From Epicoccum nigrum (Eukaryota > Ascomycota > Dothideomycetes > Pleosporales > Didymellaceae), in the NCBI GenBank assembly GCA_002116315.1, contig KZ107838.1, forward strand, positions 2,994,343 through 3,058,342: DNA of 64,000 bases. The letters are read 5' to 3'. Of the stretch, positions 52,580-63,075 are shown one piece after another. The position numbers were made by a program, and so were the translations under genes. The notes beneath the pieces are model-generated. The model saw only the letters and a program-made list of their open reading frames with translations, was not told the origin of the DNA and did no database searches. Every line of letters starts with the position of its first letter. Position 1 is the stretch's first letter.

Positions 52580-53699
52580 CTTTACCAGCTATTCTGTGAT
52601 CCCGTGCTCTTTCAGATGATATGTGTCTGTACAAAAGCTCTGGTGGTGAATGTTGGTCAAGCTTTCTATATCGTTGCTGTTATTGCAGGTACGTTTTTAC
52701 AGCAGTGGGAGCGATATCTCCAGTTGTCTGTCAAGCAGCTGTTTAGTTATTCTGTAGACGGCAAGGCACAGACGAGTAGCTCGGCGTAAGCGTCGCGTGG
52801 GGAAGCCGAGGTATCCTGCTGGATGCGGTTAGGTCGCTTGTGCGCACATGCATGTGCACTCTTGGTGTTTCAGTGTTACGTGCGTTATTCCATTTGGCAA
52901 ACGGTTACTGCGGTGTCGACTCTTTGTCCGAATTAATACGCGTGGGTATGGTGTCGTTTGAAGTATGGGCACGAGGTTGCATTTCACAGATCCTTCCTGT
53001 GGAGGCCCGCGAAGCTGGATGTTGTGGCTCTGCGCATCGAAGGCGACTATCATCCCCAATAGGTGTCATTACATGGTCTACCACCAACCGGTAGAGCATT
53101 CGTTTGGAGACTTCTCGGATACTGCACATTGAGAGGATATCCAGATTCGATAAATGCTCTATGTTTTCACAGTTCACCCATTCCAAGAGCATGAGCATCA
53201 AGACTTGCTGTCCTCGGGGCGAGTCCAGACTGCGTGGAGCACCTTGACAGCAGCACCTATCCGTGAACAACATCGGTTTGCTGCCGTATGTTGTAAGTGC
53301 CCTCGCACGTACCCCTTACACGAACGTCGATCCACCGACCTGGCTCTCAAGAAGCCTCGCAGAGACCACACAACCGCGATTCTCGAATCTGGATCCCGGA
53401 CATGAAAAGCAATGCGGGTCCACTATCTTCCCCCATGAAGTCAGAAGAGAATAAAGAGATGGATTTGGCTGTTATAGGAGCGTATGTGATAGGTGAGATA
53501 CCTACGCACTGCTGAGACCCGGTCATGAGTCATATGCCGAAATTTCTTTCTACACCTCCCGAAATTTGCAACTTCGGGTGGGTAATTAAGAAAGGGCAGA
53601 CGGCAGTCGATCAATTGTAGTGATGATTGTGAGTGAGGATCTAAGTATCTTGGTATATAAATGACAATATGTTAATTTTTCTTCATCGACTTCATTGAA
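52580..53699. other. intergenic between isomerase promoter and initiator tRNA
   Basis: About 1.1 kb. Frames up to 122 codons (minus strand 52905-53273) lack any recognisable feature. The region just before the tRNA is AT-rich (tatataaatgacaatatgttaattttt), as often seen upstream of Pol III genes. Confidence 0.45.
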
Positions 53700-53771
53700 A
53701 GCTGAGTGGCGCAGCGGAAGCGCGCCGGGCTCATAACCCGGAGGACACTGGATCGAAACCAGTCTCAGCTA
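53700..53771 (+). tRNA. initiator tRNA-Met (CAT)
   Basis: 72 nt. The acceptor stem AGCTGAG pairs with CTCAGCT, giving the A1-U72 pair typical of eukaryotic initiators. The anticodon loop CTCATAA sits on a GGG/CCC stem (CCGGG-CTCATAA-CCCGG). The T loop ATCGAAA lacks the usual TTC, another initiator hallmark. There is no intron. T-runs from about 53778 (ttttctttttattctttttt) serve as the Pol III terminator. Confidence 0.95.
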
Positions 53772-54357
53772 TTGAAAGATTTTCTTTTTATTCTTTTTTG
53801 CGACTTTGAGTTGGGTGGTGGGGAGATTGGGCTGGCTCTAGTTCTAATGGACATGCATCTACATGCTAGAATAGTGACATGCCTGGCTCTGACTTTGACT
53901 CCTTTTATAAATTTGTACATTCTACGTCTGTAATCAATCAAGGTTCTCTTTGCTTAGAGGTGTGAAGTATCGTCCTTTCCACGCGTCTGAAGTGTATGTA
54001 CTCTCGGATGAATATTTTTCCAGTTCAAAGACTACAAGACGGACGGACAGATCAGATCCCAAACACGACACATGGCGGGACAGCCACGCGCGAGCGAACG
54101 TAGAAGATACTGTATCAGAGAGACCGGAAGCCATGCAATATAGCAGTAAAACTCACATTTCTCCGGTAGTAGATCAGACGTAAAGGTTTAGCCCAAGGGA
54201 CTTAATCTAGAGAGATAGCAAAGCCTCCCAACAAAACATCTATCTGAAATGTACAATGCCGGATGCTTTTAATAGTCTTTTTCTGTTGGTACAAACGTGA
54301 TCTACATGTCAAGCCGTTGAAGTTCTACACGTACTGTTACATTGTTCGTCATCTACA
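53772..54357. other. intergenic after tRNA-iMet
   Basis: About 585 bp. Two short frames on opposite strands overlap near 53934-54183 without recognisable features. Confidence 0.45.
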
Positions 54358-55125
54358 TCACCCTCGTTTCCTTGGTGGTGGTGTCCAGGCTTTGGGCTGC
54401 CAGTCGTCTCCTGGGTTGCCGGCTGCCGCCTGCTTCCACGGCGAGTCTTCCTTGGGCTCCTTGTTGGTCCGCAGCCTCTTCTTCGCCTTGAATGCAGGCG
54501 CATCTTCAGATAACCCTGTCTCCTGCCGTGGTGCCTCGGCGCCAGGAGTGACATCTACCCGCATTTCGTGCGCTGGCTGTTCTGGCTCTTCGGTCCTTGC
54601 CTCAGCGCTCCTCGCCGCTTCCCCTCTTGACCTTAGCTCCTGCTCGGCATTGGTCTGTACAACACCAGACTTGGGGTCTCTCGACTCGAGCACCTGCATG
54701 GGCTGCTGCTTGTCTGGGGCGTCGAGGGCACTTGGCTTCGAAGCCCACCGCTCATCGGCCCTCGCAGCCAGCAACTTGATATTCGCCAGTCTCTGGACGT
54801 CGGCCTGCTGCTCCTGTATTGTAGGCGGCTCGAAGCGCGTGTGGCGCAACCACTGCATCCAGCTGGGTCCAATCTTCACGTCACCGTAGTGCGTGGAGCG
54901 CGAGTATTTTGCGATGCGGCGGTTGCGCATGGAGTGCAGGGCGTCCTTGAACTCCCAGAATGTGTTGCCCTGGAGATCAAAGCCTGGATACGTCAACATT
55001 TCTGGACTGCAAAGTGAGGCTCTTATGTGTGCAAACGTACCCACGAGCCAACGCTTGCGCCAGGGAAAGCGCAGCATCTTCCACTCGTACCATGCGCGCT
55101 TGATGGGGCCCGGTGCCTTTGCCAT
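54358..55125 (-). CDS. complex I assembly factor, NDUFAF2/NDUFA12-family
   Basis: Two exons (55125-55041, 54983-54358; intron 57 nt) give 236 residues. The core RKRWLVGFDLQGNTFWEF, then RRIAKYSRSTHYGDVKIGPSWMQWLRHTRFEPPTIQE (shown here only as landmarks RRIAKYS and WMQWLRHTRFEPPT), is the B17.2/NDUFAF2 domain. The remaining 120 residues are a disordered, Glu/Arg/Pro-rich fungal extension with a basic end (PPPRKRG). NDUFAF2 helps mature mitochondrial complex I, replaced later by NDUFA12. The start at MAKAPGPIKRAWYEW is preferred over an upstream in-frame codon. The gene is divergent from the calponin-type gene, 315 bp between starts. Confidence 0.85.
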   Translation of the reverse strand: MAKAPGPIKRAWYEWKMLRFPWRKRWLVGTFAHIRASLCSPEMLTYPGFDLQGNTFWEFKDALHSMRNRRIAKYSRSTHYGDVKIGPSWMQWLRHTRFEPPTIQEQQADVQRLANIKLLAARADERWASKPSALDAPDKQQPMQVLESRDPKSGVVQTNAEQELRSRGEAARSAEARTEEPEQPAHEMRVDVTPGAEAPRQETGLSEDAPAFKAKKRLRTNKEPKEDSPWKQAAAGNPGDDWQPKAWTPPPRKRG

Positions 55126-55440
55126 GGTGTGCAATGTGCCGTGTGGCAGTGGTGGAGCGTGCCATTGGGCTCCATAGCTATCGATTAGGTATCGATTACA
55201 TTTACTCCTAGTCCCTAGTCCTAGTCCTAGCATGCCGGACCCAGGACCCTGAGGCCTGAGGCATACCGGACGTCATTTGCTTGCCTCAGCAACATCCCTG
55301 TAAACACGCGGCTGGCAAGGCCCCGCCTGCTCTGACTTGGACAGCACAGGACAACCTTGGAAGCTTAGAAGACTGGACAGCGACAACACACGACCTACGA
55401 CATTGACAACCTGCGCCCGACGCAGCTGTATATCATAACA
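55126..55440. promoter_or_regulatory. bidirectional promoter region, NDUFAF2-like / calponin-type gene
   Basis: 315 bp shared by two divergent genes. It contains a short direct repeat of cctagt (about 55206-55230: ctcctagtccctagtcctag). No factor site can be named. Confidence 0.4.
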
Positions 55441-57369
55441 ATGGCGTCCGTCACGAGCCTCGACCAGGACATGAAGAACCTGAGGATGGGCCGCTACACC
55501 CCGCAGGCCGCCAACGAGGTGCGCACATGGATTGAGGACACGCTGGGTGAGCGCCTGCCTGCTGGCGACCTGCTTGATGGGCTCAAGGACGGGACGGTGC
55601 TGTGCAAGCTCGTCAACATGGCGGTTCCCACGCCCATCCGCTTCAAGAAGTCGCCCATGCCATTCATCCAGATGGAGAACATCGCCCACTTCCTTAAGGC
55701 TTGCGAGCTGCCGCCCCTCAGCATGCCCTCCCACGACCGCTTCCTGACCGTCGACCTCTACGAGAGCAAAGACCCCGCCCAAGTCCTGCAATGCCTGAGC
55801 GCCTTCTCGCGCGCCGCCAACAACATCAACCCGAGCAAGTTCCCCACGAGCATTGGGCCGAAGCGCAGCGGTACCGTCAACAGCCCGATCACGCCCTCGC
55901 GCCCAGACTTTGGCCGCAGCTATGGCTCGTCAACCTTCAACCCCATGAAGCCCCCGCCAGAGAAGCCCAAGCCGCTGAGTCCCTCGCGCACCGGCGGCAG
56001 CAGTGCTTCCCGCAGCTCGACCGGCATGCCCGTATCGCCGCCTGGTCAGGTTAGTAGCTGGACCAAGAAGGCAGATCAGGGCGTCACGTCGCCCGCATGG
56101 AACATCCACCAATACGGCTACATGGGCGGCGCAAGTCAAGGAAATCAAGGTATTGCCTTTGGCGCGCGGCGGCAGATCACCAGTGCAGGCCCTCACGTGC
56201 CCAACATGGCAGAGAAGGAGCGCAAACGAAAGGAAAAGGCTGAGGAGGAGGAGCGCCTAAGGGTCGCCGCTGACGAGGCCGAGCATCGCCGCCGCATCGA
56301 GCGCGAGGCAGAGGAAGAGCGTCAGCGGCTCGAGGAGGAGCGCCTTTGGGAAGAAGAGGCGCGCAAGCAGCGCGAAGCCAAGGAGCGTCGTCTAGAAGAG
56401 CAGAAGCGCGAGTGGGAAGAACAGGAACGCCAATGGAAGATGCAGGAAGAAGCGCGCCTAAGGGAAGAGCGCGAGGCACAAGAAGCCGCCGACAAAGAGG
56501 CACGAAGAAAGCGCGCCGGTAGTGACGCCAGGCTACGAGGCCAGTTCCTCTCCCAGTATCAAGCCGAGCAGGAGCCACAAAACGACCACAATGATCGCAT
56601 CGCTGAGCTTGAGCGCCAGCTGGAAGAGGCGAAGGAGCGTGAGCGCCAGTACCAGGCCGAACGTGAGAGCCGCAAGCAAGGCGTTCGCTCCAAGTCTCGC
56701 ACCCGTGAGCGCTCCAAGAGCCGCGCGCGCCCTCAGCCTCCGCCTCGTGCGCCGTCGCCCCAGGAATCTAATGTATCCTGGGCGCAAGCAGACGACCGCG
56801 CATACCTCCGCGATGCCTGGGAAACCAACCAACGGGAACCCGCGCGCCCAATCCACACACCTGAGCCCGCCTTCTCTTCATCCACAAGCTCGAGACCACT
56901 ACCCGAACCTACATCGCCCCGCCCCCTGCCCGATCCCCAAGCATATATGCGATCCTCCCAAGGCCCCAGCTCCCAGAGCAGAACGGAGCGCTACCTTGCC
57001 TCGAACCCGGCGCCTGTCGCCCCGAAGCCCTCTACTTTCGCGCCGCCGGAAATGACAAGCGCAAACGAACAGCGCGCCGAGGAAGCGCGCCGCAAAGAGC
57101 GCCAGCAAACGACCAAAGACCGTGGCTGGGCTAGCAAGTCCCTGCTCGAGCGCGAAATGGAGCGCGAGCGCGAGCGCCAGAAGGAGTGGGAGCAGAGCCA
57201 GCGCGAGTTGGCTAGCGTGGCTAAGGACCCTTCTGCTGGCACTGGTGAGGGCCAAAGCTGGGATGTCAACCAGTATGGGTACATGGGCGGCGACTCGCAG
57301 AACAGAGGCGGGATTAGCTTTGGCGGGAAGAGGCAGATCTTGGGTCCTAGGCCATTTGGGCCGCGATAG
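55441..57369 (+). CDS. calponin-homology actin-binding protein, transgelin/Scp1-like with coiled-coil insert
   Basis: An intronless 642-residue protein. A single CH domain spans about residues 20-130 (EVRTWIEDTLGERLPAGDLL, DGTVLCKLVNMAVP, FIQMENIAHFLKACE, DRFLTVDLYESKD). Two calponin-like repeats follow: one near 220-245 (HQYGYMGGASQGNQGI) and one at the C-terminus near 608-635 (NQYGYMGGDSQNRGGI). Between them lies a long charged coiled coil rich in Glu/Arg (residues about 255-420) and a Pro/Ser-rich linker. Yeast Scp1 has one CH domain and one repeat and bundles actin filaments in cortical patches; the insert and the second repeat here suggest a longer cross-linker. The function is inferred from domains. 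Confidence 0.88.
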   Translation: MASVTSLDQDMKNLRMGRYTPQAANEVRTWIEDTLGERLPAGDLLDGLKDGTVLCKLVNMAVPTPIRFKKSPMPFIQMENIAHFLKACELPPLSMPSHDRFLTVDLYESKDPAQVLQCLSAFSRAANNINPSKFPTSIGPKRSGTVNSPITPSRPDFGRSYGSSTFNPMKPPPEKPKPLSPSRTGGSSASRSSTGMPVSPPGQVSSWTKKADQGVTSPAWNIHQYGYMGGASQGNQGIAFGARRQITSAGPHVPNMAEKERKRKEKAEEEERLRVAADEAEHRRRIEREAEEERQRLEEERLWEEEARKQREAKERRLEEQKREWEEQERQWKMQEEARLREEREAQEAADKEARRKRAGSDARLRGQFLSQYQAEQEPQNDHNDRIAELERQLEEAKERERQYQAERESRKQGVRSKSRTRERSKSRARPQPPPRAPSPQESNVSWAQADDRAYLRDAWETNQREPARPIHTPEPAFSSSTSSRPLPEPTSPRPLPDPQAYMRSSQGPSSQSRTERYLASNPAPVAPKPSTFAPPEMTSANEQRAEEARRKERQQTTKDRGWASKSLLEREMERERERQKEWEQSQRELASVAKDPSAGTGEGQSWDVNQYGYMGGDSQNRGGISFGGKRQILGPRPFGPR

Positions 57370-57934
57370 AGAGGGTGTGGAGTGGTTTGATTTACCGAGC
57401 AGCGTAGTAACAGCGATACATAATTATGATACCAGTTCTAGACTAGTCGACATCTCTTTTGGCCAACTTGCTATTCGTGCATGATGCCAGTAGCGCCCCC
57501 CTTCGTGTTCCTGGTCTGAATTTCATCCGACCACGGTCAGTACCTCACACAACTTGAACAGGGCACTTTGCATAGATTAACAACAAATAACTCAGCGTAC
57601 AGACATGATAGAAAGTCTCTACTGGAGCAGTCAATTGTTTTGGGAGGATTATGGGTGTTTTATTTGGCTGCAGAAGCTGCGCTGTGCAGTATGATGTAGA
57701 GTATCGAGCGGGTAACCCATCCCCATCAAGTCAGATTCTGGCTTGAACGAACGCTCGAGCTCATGCTGATGAGCTTGGCCGAGTGATGCGCCTACACACA
57801 GTCGGTGCTTGCACGTCTCGTAGACTGCGGTATCGTACTAATCCATTTAGGATGGTGCGCGGCACAGCAGTGTGGACTCGTGAGTCTGCACAAAGCAGGA
57901 ACGTGAGCGGTAGCGAAAGTGTTCAACACCAGTT
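57370..57934. other. intergenic between convergent genes
   Basis: About 565 bp of 3' flanking sequence. One frame on the plus strand (57783-58121) overlaps the antisense of the Vps60 3' end and is a shadow. Confidence 0.5.
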
Positions 57935-58625
57935 TCAGCCCGCTGCTTCCTTGACCTTTGGCACCGGCGCCTCGTCGATGAATGTGGGCGGTGCAACGTC
58001 CTCGGTCAAAAACCCGGGTACACTCGACGACTCGCCAATACCCTCGAAGTCGACCTCGTCGCCCAGCGCTTCCAGCTCTGCGTCCAACTCCGACTCGTCG
58101 ACCTCCTCCGGCACGTCGTAGCTGCGGCTGATTGCGTCTTGGATGTCGTTTCCCATGTCCATGAGATCGGCCATCTCGTCCTGCAGCTTCTCGATCTTAT
58201 CGATGTTGACCTTGCCATACTGCTTCTTGAGCTCTTTCGTGGTCGTCTTCATGGCGTCGATGGTGGTCATGGTGTTTTTCAAGTTGTCCTGCATCATGCC
58301 GGCCTGCTCCATGTTCCACGACTGAGCCTGGAGCTGGTCTCGCTGCGACTCGTACATCTTGCGCTGCTGGAGGACTTTCAGTGCCTTTTGCTTGATGGCG
58401 GTCTTGCCTGGGCCGTCGCGCATCTTTGCCAACTTCTGCTGGTAGGCGGTCAGCTCGGCGTTGAGCTTGGCCAGTTTGACATCGAGACTCTCTATTCGAG
58501 TGTCGACCTGGGCGAGGTTAATGTGGGGCAAATCTGGTGTGGTTTCATGGTGAGCCTACGTTCGAGATGGCGTTGTTGAGAGTTGGCTTGGGAGCCGAGC
58601 TCTTTGCTCCAAATAAGCGGTTCAT
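57935..58625 (-). CDS. VPS60: ESCRT-III-associated protein Vps60/CHMP5
   Basis: Two exons (58625-58560, 58507-57935; intron 52 nt) give 212 residues. The start MNRLFGAK then PKPTLNNAISNVDTRIESLD is characteristic of Vps60/CHMP5. A basic N-terminal half with two helices (AKLNAELTAYQQKLAKM, KALKVLQQRKMYESQRDQL) is followed by an acidic C-terminal half (LDAELEALGDEVDFEGI), the normal Snf7-family charge split. It acts on endosomes with Vta1 and Vps4 in multivesicular body formation. The gene is divergent from the SAPS gene. Confidence 0.93.
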
Positions 58626-59432
58626 GTTGTATGTGTGTGGTTATGGCTCGGATTTGCGTCGTCGTGGTGTCTGCTTTCCGGGAGGCAGCAGTGGTTCGCG
58701 GGGTCAGAGCGCGAGACGAGGCCGTGGTGGCTGGAGCTTCAACTAAAGCACCCATGGGCCATGAGCCATGGCATGGATGGACGCCCGTCCACGGGCGACG
58801 GCGTCATCGTCACGTGGCTCGCATCACGGTTCGAGGCTCAACACGACAAAACGTGCAGGCGATTTTCCAGAATTTCGAGACGATTTCAATCTGCTGATCC
58901 AGCTGCGGGCCATCTGATCGTGCCCCTGAGACTACTGCACCCATCTGGCAAATCCAGGCCGCTGCTGCACCTCCCCGATCAGCGCCACTTGGGAGTCGAT
59001 GCCCCACAGACTACACGCACATCCAGCCGCCGGGAATGAAGGGTCCATTCACCTACACAGCACACTGTCGTAATCTTTAACAAGCACGCGATACCCCCTC
59101 GTTTTTGTGCATGGACTGGTGTTCGATCTGAGTTTTGCCTGGCTTTTGCTCGTTTGTCCCCTTCCCCCGCAGGTATGTCTCTGTTGTCGCTGCGGCGCCT
59201 GAGCTTCAGCCCGGGAGCCCTGCCACCACGTCCACGCCCACGCCCACGCCCGCGTCCACGCGCGTCAGGCGTCTGACCCAGCGCGGTCTGCTAACGAGGT
59301 CCACAGCTTCCTTCCTTCCTTCCGTCCCATGAGCAATCACTACGCGGCGCTCCGCTAAATCTCCTGCTGCGCTCGAGTCTCGCTCCCAGACTCCCTGCCC
59401 CGCCTCCGCTAGTCACCACCACAACAGCAGCC
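58626..59432. promoter_or_regulatory. divergent promoter region, Vps60 / SAPS gene
   Basis: About 800 bp. A palindromic ccatgggccatgagccatgg at about 58752-58771 lies close to the Vps60 side. A C-rich run (ccacgcccacgcccacgccc) at about 59228-59250 and a pyrimidine-rich tract before the SAPS start follow. No factor is assigned. Confidence 0.4.
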
Positions 59433-62401
59433 ATGTTCTGGCGCTTCGGCGGGTACGCACAGCTGTCGTCGCTGGACAGCATCCTCGACAAGCCTGACGT
59501 CACGGTCGAGGAGCTGCTGGACGAGTCGGATCTGATCCAGGAGCTGAAGCAGCAGAATTCGAAGCTCATCGAGTACCTGCGCGACGAGAATGTCCTTGAG
59601 CGGCTGCTGCGCTACGTCACTGCCCCAAAGCCCTTTGACCAGACTGGAGACGGGCAATCTGGTGAAGCACTCAGCGAGGTTGGCAGTCCCACCCGGCAGG
59701 GCTTCTTTGGCAAGGTTGCCGGACGCGCGCGCTCGACGTCTACGACCAAATCCGATGCTGGCGAAGGAGAAGAGAGCAAGGAAGAAAGAACGCGCATGAA
59801 GTATGCATACGTCTCTTGTGAGATCCTCTCGTCAGAGGTCTGGTCGATATCTGAGGCTGTGCTGGAGAACCAGGAATCCCTAAAGCAATTCTGGGCCTAC
59901 ATCAAGCAGCCTGCACCTCTCGATCCGGTGCAGGCTGGTTACTTTACCAAAGTCAATGAATCTTTGCTGGACCGTAAGATGGAGGAAATGCTGGATTTCT
60001 TCAAGTCTCTCGACAATGTTGTTACAGACATGCTCCAGCATGTTGATTGTCCAGTGATTATGGACCTCCTCCTCAAGATCATTAGTCTCGAGAAGAGTGA
60101 GGGTGGTCAGGGCATTGTCGATGTAAGCTCACGCCCCCTGTTGATATCATCGCCTGTTGCTAACCAGACCTAAGTGGCTACAACAGCAAGACCTTGTACC
60201 CCGCTTAATCGCCTTCCTTGGACCCGACCACTCCACATCGACACAGACATCTGCTGGCGACTTTCTAAAAGCAATCATAACAATATCAGCCAATGCAACC
60301 ACGCAGGATCAGTCCGTCATAGGACCTAACGAGCTTACACGCCAGCTTGTCTCCGAGGCTTGCCTCAAGCAGTTGATCGAGTACATGTTGCGCGGTGGCA
60401 ACCCACTGACAGTGGGCGTTGGTATAATCATCGAGGTCATCCGCAAGAACAACTCCGACTATGACTTGGAGAATCAGATTGGGCCCGTACCTAAGAACTC
60501 CGACCCCATTTATCTGGGCACTCTACTACGTCAGTTTGCAAACAACATCCCGGCGTTTATGGAGCTAGTGCACAGCTCTAGTAGGGTTGTTGTACAGAAC
60601 GATGGTTCTACAGCGATAAAGAAGCGAGAATTGAAGACAGCATTCGGAGAAAAGATTGAGCCTCTGGGATTCGACCGCTTCAAGACTTGCGAGCTCATGG
60701 CTGAACTGCTGCATTGCAGTAACATGGCTCTTCTCAACGAGCGTGGAAGTGAAGCTGAAGTCAAGAGACGGGATGCTGAGCGCGAGCGCCTCAAAGCTGA
60801 AGGCAAGCTGACGACCGGGAACGCCGCTAACCTCGGCGACTTCTCCACCAGCGTAGACAGCCAAGGCTTCACTCATGCCCGCGCACCTTCTGTGGACACA
60901 CCTGAGGAGATTAAGCCGCTCCAGGTACAGAACAACTCAGAAGATGACTTTGAAAAGGTCACTGCGCCAGAGGTTGCTGTGGCTACGATCGAAGCTACCG
61001 AGAAGGAACAGATTGGCGAGCCTCTGGAACGTTCCCCTAAATCAGACCCGAAGGAGTCACCTGCCGAGAAGTCGAGCGAAGGGGACGGCGAGTTTGTCGA
61101 CGAGCCACTTACACCGCCCAAGGATGCAGAGTCGCCAGCAGCCACTACTACTCCCAAGGCTGCCGATGACGCCGAATCACCAACTTCGGCAGGGCTGACA
61201 TCAAAGGTTGGAGGTCTCGACCTTGACAATGACACTGTCATGGGTGAGAGAGAAGAGGCCGTTGAAGAACCGAAAGAGGAAGCCGAGTCGAAGAGCACCC
61301 CCTCACTCCTCACACAACAACTCAACCAGACCTCCGAGCCGGAACCCCTGTCTCCCAATGATGTTGAGAAGCCCGCGCCGCTCTTCGCGGGTAAGAACCG
61401 CGAGAACAACCCAGAGACAACGAAGGTCGACACATCCAAATTTACAGCTGTAGCACCAGAAGAAGCAGCAGAGGCAACGCCCATCGATGACACGTCCAGT
61501 CAACGTTCAGTGGTGTTTGGCGGTGGTGAGAACAATGACGAACAGCAATACGTGACCGATGTCGATGGTACACCTGTTGTTGGTGATCTTTTGAAAATAA
61601 CTTTCGTTGAGAACAAGGTCGTACCGACTATCCTTGTGAGTATTTCCAATAACATGACCCGGCCATCTCTAACCCCTGCAGGACTTCTTCTTCCGCTTTC
61701 CTTGGAACAATTTCCTCCACAACGTGGTATATGATGTGGTCCAACAAGTGTTCAATGGCCAGATGGACCATGGCTACAACCGTTCGCTAGCAATCGACCT
61801 CTTCCAGACTGGTCGCATTACCGAACGTATCATCGAGGGCCAGCAAGCAAGCGACAAGGCTCAGCAGGAGACCCACATGAGATTGGGTTACATGGGCCAT
61901 CTCACTCTGATCGCCGAAGAGGTCCTGAAGTTCACAGAGAGGCATCCAACCGAGATCCTATCGCAAGGGGTTGTCGACAAAGTTCACAGTGAAGACTGGA
62001 TACACTACGTCGAACACATTCTTTCGGAAACTCGCGAGAGAGATAACGCCATTCTTGGCGGTGTTCGTCCCGACATGAGCGTAGGCCCTCGACAGGCTGT
62101 GCTCAATGCCGTGAATGCCGCATCCGGCTTTTCGGGAGACGGTGGGCTCTCGAACGCTAGTGCCGGAAACAATGGCGCCGTTGGTCTCGATAGCATGGAC
62201 CTTGCTCAACAGGGTGACGCCAGTGGTGGTGGATACACGTTCACCGGTGGCTCACTACTCAGCGGCTTTACTAACTCGAGCGACGAGGAAGATGAGGATA
62301 TGGAGGACGATGATGGGAACAGGGAACGACAGGGACCTGTCGACGACTCCGAACAAGTGGGTGAAGTCTCGTTTGACGATGCTGATATGGACTACCGATA
62401 A
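59433..62401 (+). CDS. SIT4-associated phosphatase regulatory protein, SAPS domain (Sap155/Sap190-like; PP6 regulatory subunit)
   Basis: Three exons (59433-60122, 60187-61635, 61682-62401) give about 952 residues. The SAPS domain begins near the N-terminus (MFWRFGGYAQLSSLDSILDK, VTVEELLDESDLIQELKQQN) and includes YVSCEILSSEVWSISEAVLEN and VDCPVIMDLLLKIISLE. It resumes after a disordered, acidic Ser/Thr/Pro linker (about residues 460-700) with FFFRFPWNNFLHNVVYDVVQ and HMRLGYMGHLTLIAEEVLKF. The C-terminus is acidic (DEEDEDMEDDD). Family members bind the PP2A-like phosphatase Sit4/PP6 and control G1 progression and TOR signalling. The long acidic insertion within the domain is usual in fungi. 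Confidence 0.93.
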
Positions 62402-62712
62402 CCCCGTCTCCATCCGAATCTTACCCGAGCCAACACAACACGATCTTGTTTGCGCGCTTGGTGCGTTTCTTTTCTATTCCTGTCTGTCGTCCGCGCCGTT
62501 GAGTACGGGTTATGAGGCATTCTCATGTTGTGTATGGGGATTGTTCATTGTTTCTGTACATACTACCTCAAACGGGTGTATGACCTCTGTAGCAATATCC
62601 GTCGTGGCAGGCGTTCCTTTGCGAATTCTCAACAACTTTCCTGTTTCCCTTCGTCCTATCTCCTACACCACTCATCAGCTCGTTCTTACTTTGTCGAACG
62701 AACATCGCTAAC

Positions 62713-63075
62713 ATGATTGTGAAGGCCAAAATCCCTCCTCCACTGCAAATACCACCTTCACGTGCTCGCCGTCAATTCGCACTTCGCCTAGCCCAACGTA
62801 AAGCCGAGCAAGAAGGAAAGAACAACGATGAAGGAGATAACGACGATCAAAACGAAAAGACGCAAGAACAAGAGGAGCGGGAAGGACACCAGCGTTTCGC
62901 TAGGATGTTCGAAGATATCGAAAGCGACTCGGACGATGGCAGCTTGGGTAGCATTGAGGATGAGATCATCGGCAGACTTGATGTTGAGGGCCGCTCGAGC
63001 CCAGGGAAGGAGCGAAAACCCGAGGCGGGCACATCTACGAAGAAAGACGATGGCGGTAATGTGGTTGTTGTGTAG
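62713..63075 (+). CDS. small acidic coiled protein, unknown
   Basis: An intronless 120-residue frame with an ATG in reasonable context (cgctaacATGatt). The basic N-terminus (PPSRARRQFALRLAQRKAEQ) leads into a very acidic middle (NNDEGDNDDQNEKTQEQEE) and a segment FARMFEDIESDSDDGS that could carry CK2 sites. No family is recognised. It lies 312 bp after the SAPS stop on the same strand. It is probably a real short gene, but a chance frame is not excluded. Confidence 0.4.
   Translation: MIVKAKIPPPLQIPPSRARRQFALRLAQRKAEQEGKNNDEGDNDDQNEKTQEQEEREGHQRFARMFEDIESDSDDGSLGSIEDEIIGRLDVEGRSSPGKERKPEAGTSTKKDDGGNVVVV

Noticed and set aside
60873..61493. 206-codon minus-strand Ser-rich frame
   Set aside because: Complement of the Glu/Ser/Pro-rich linker of the SAPS protein.
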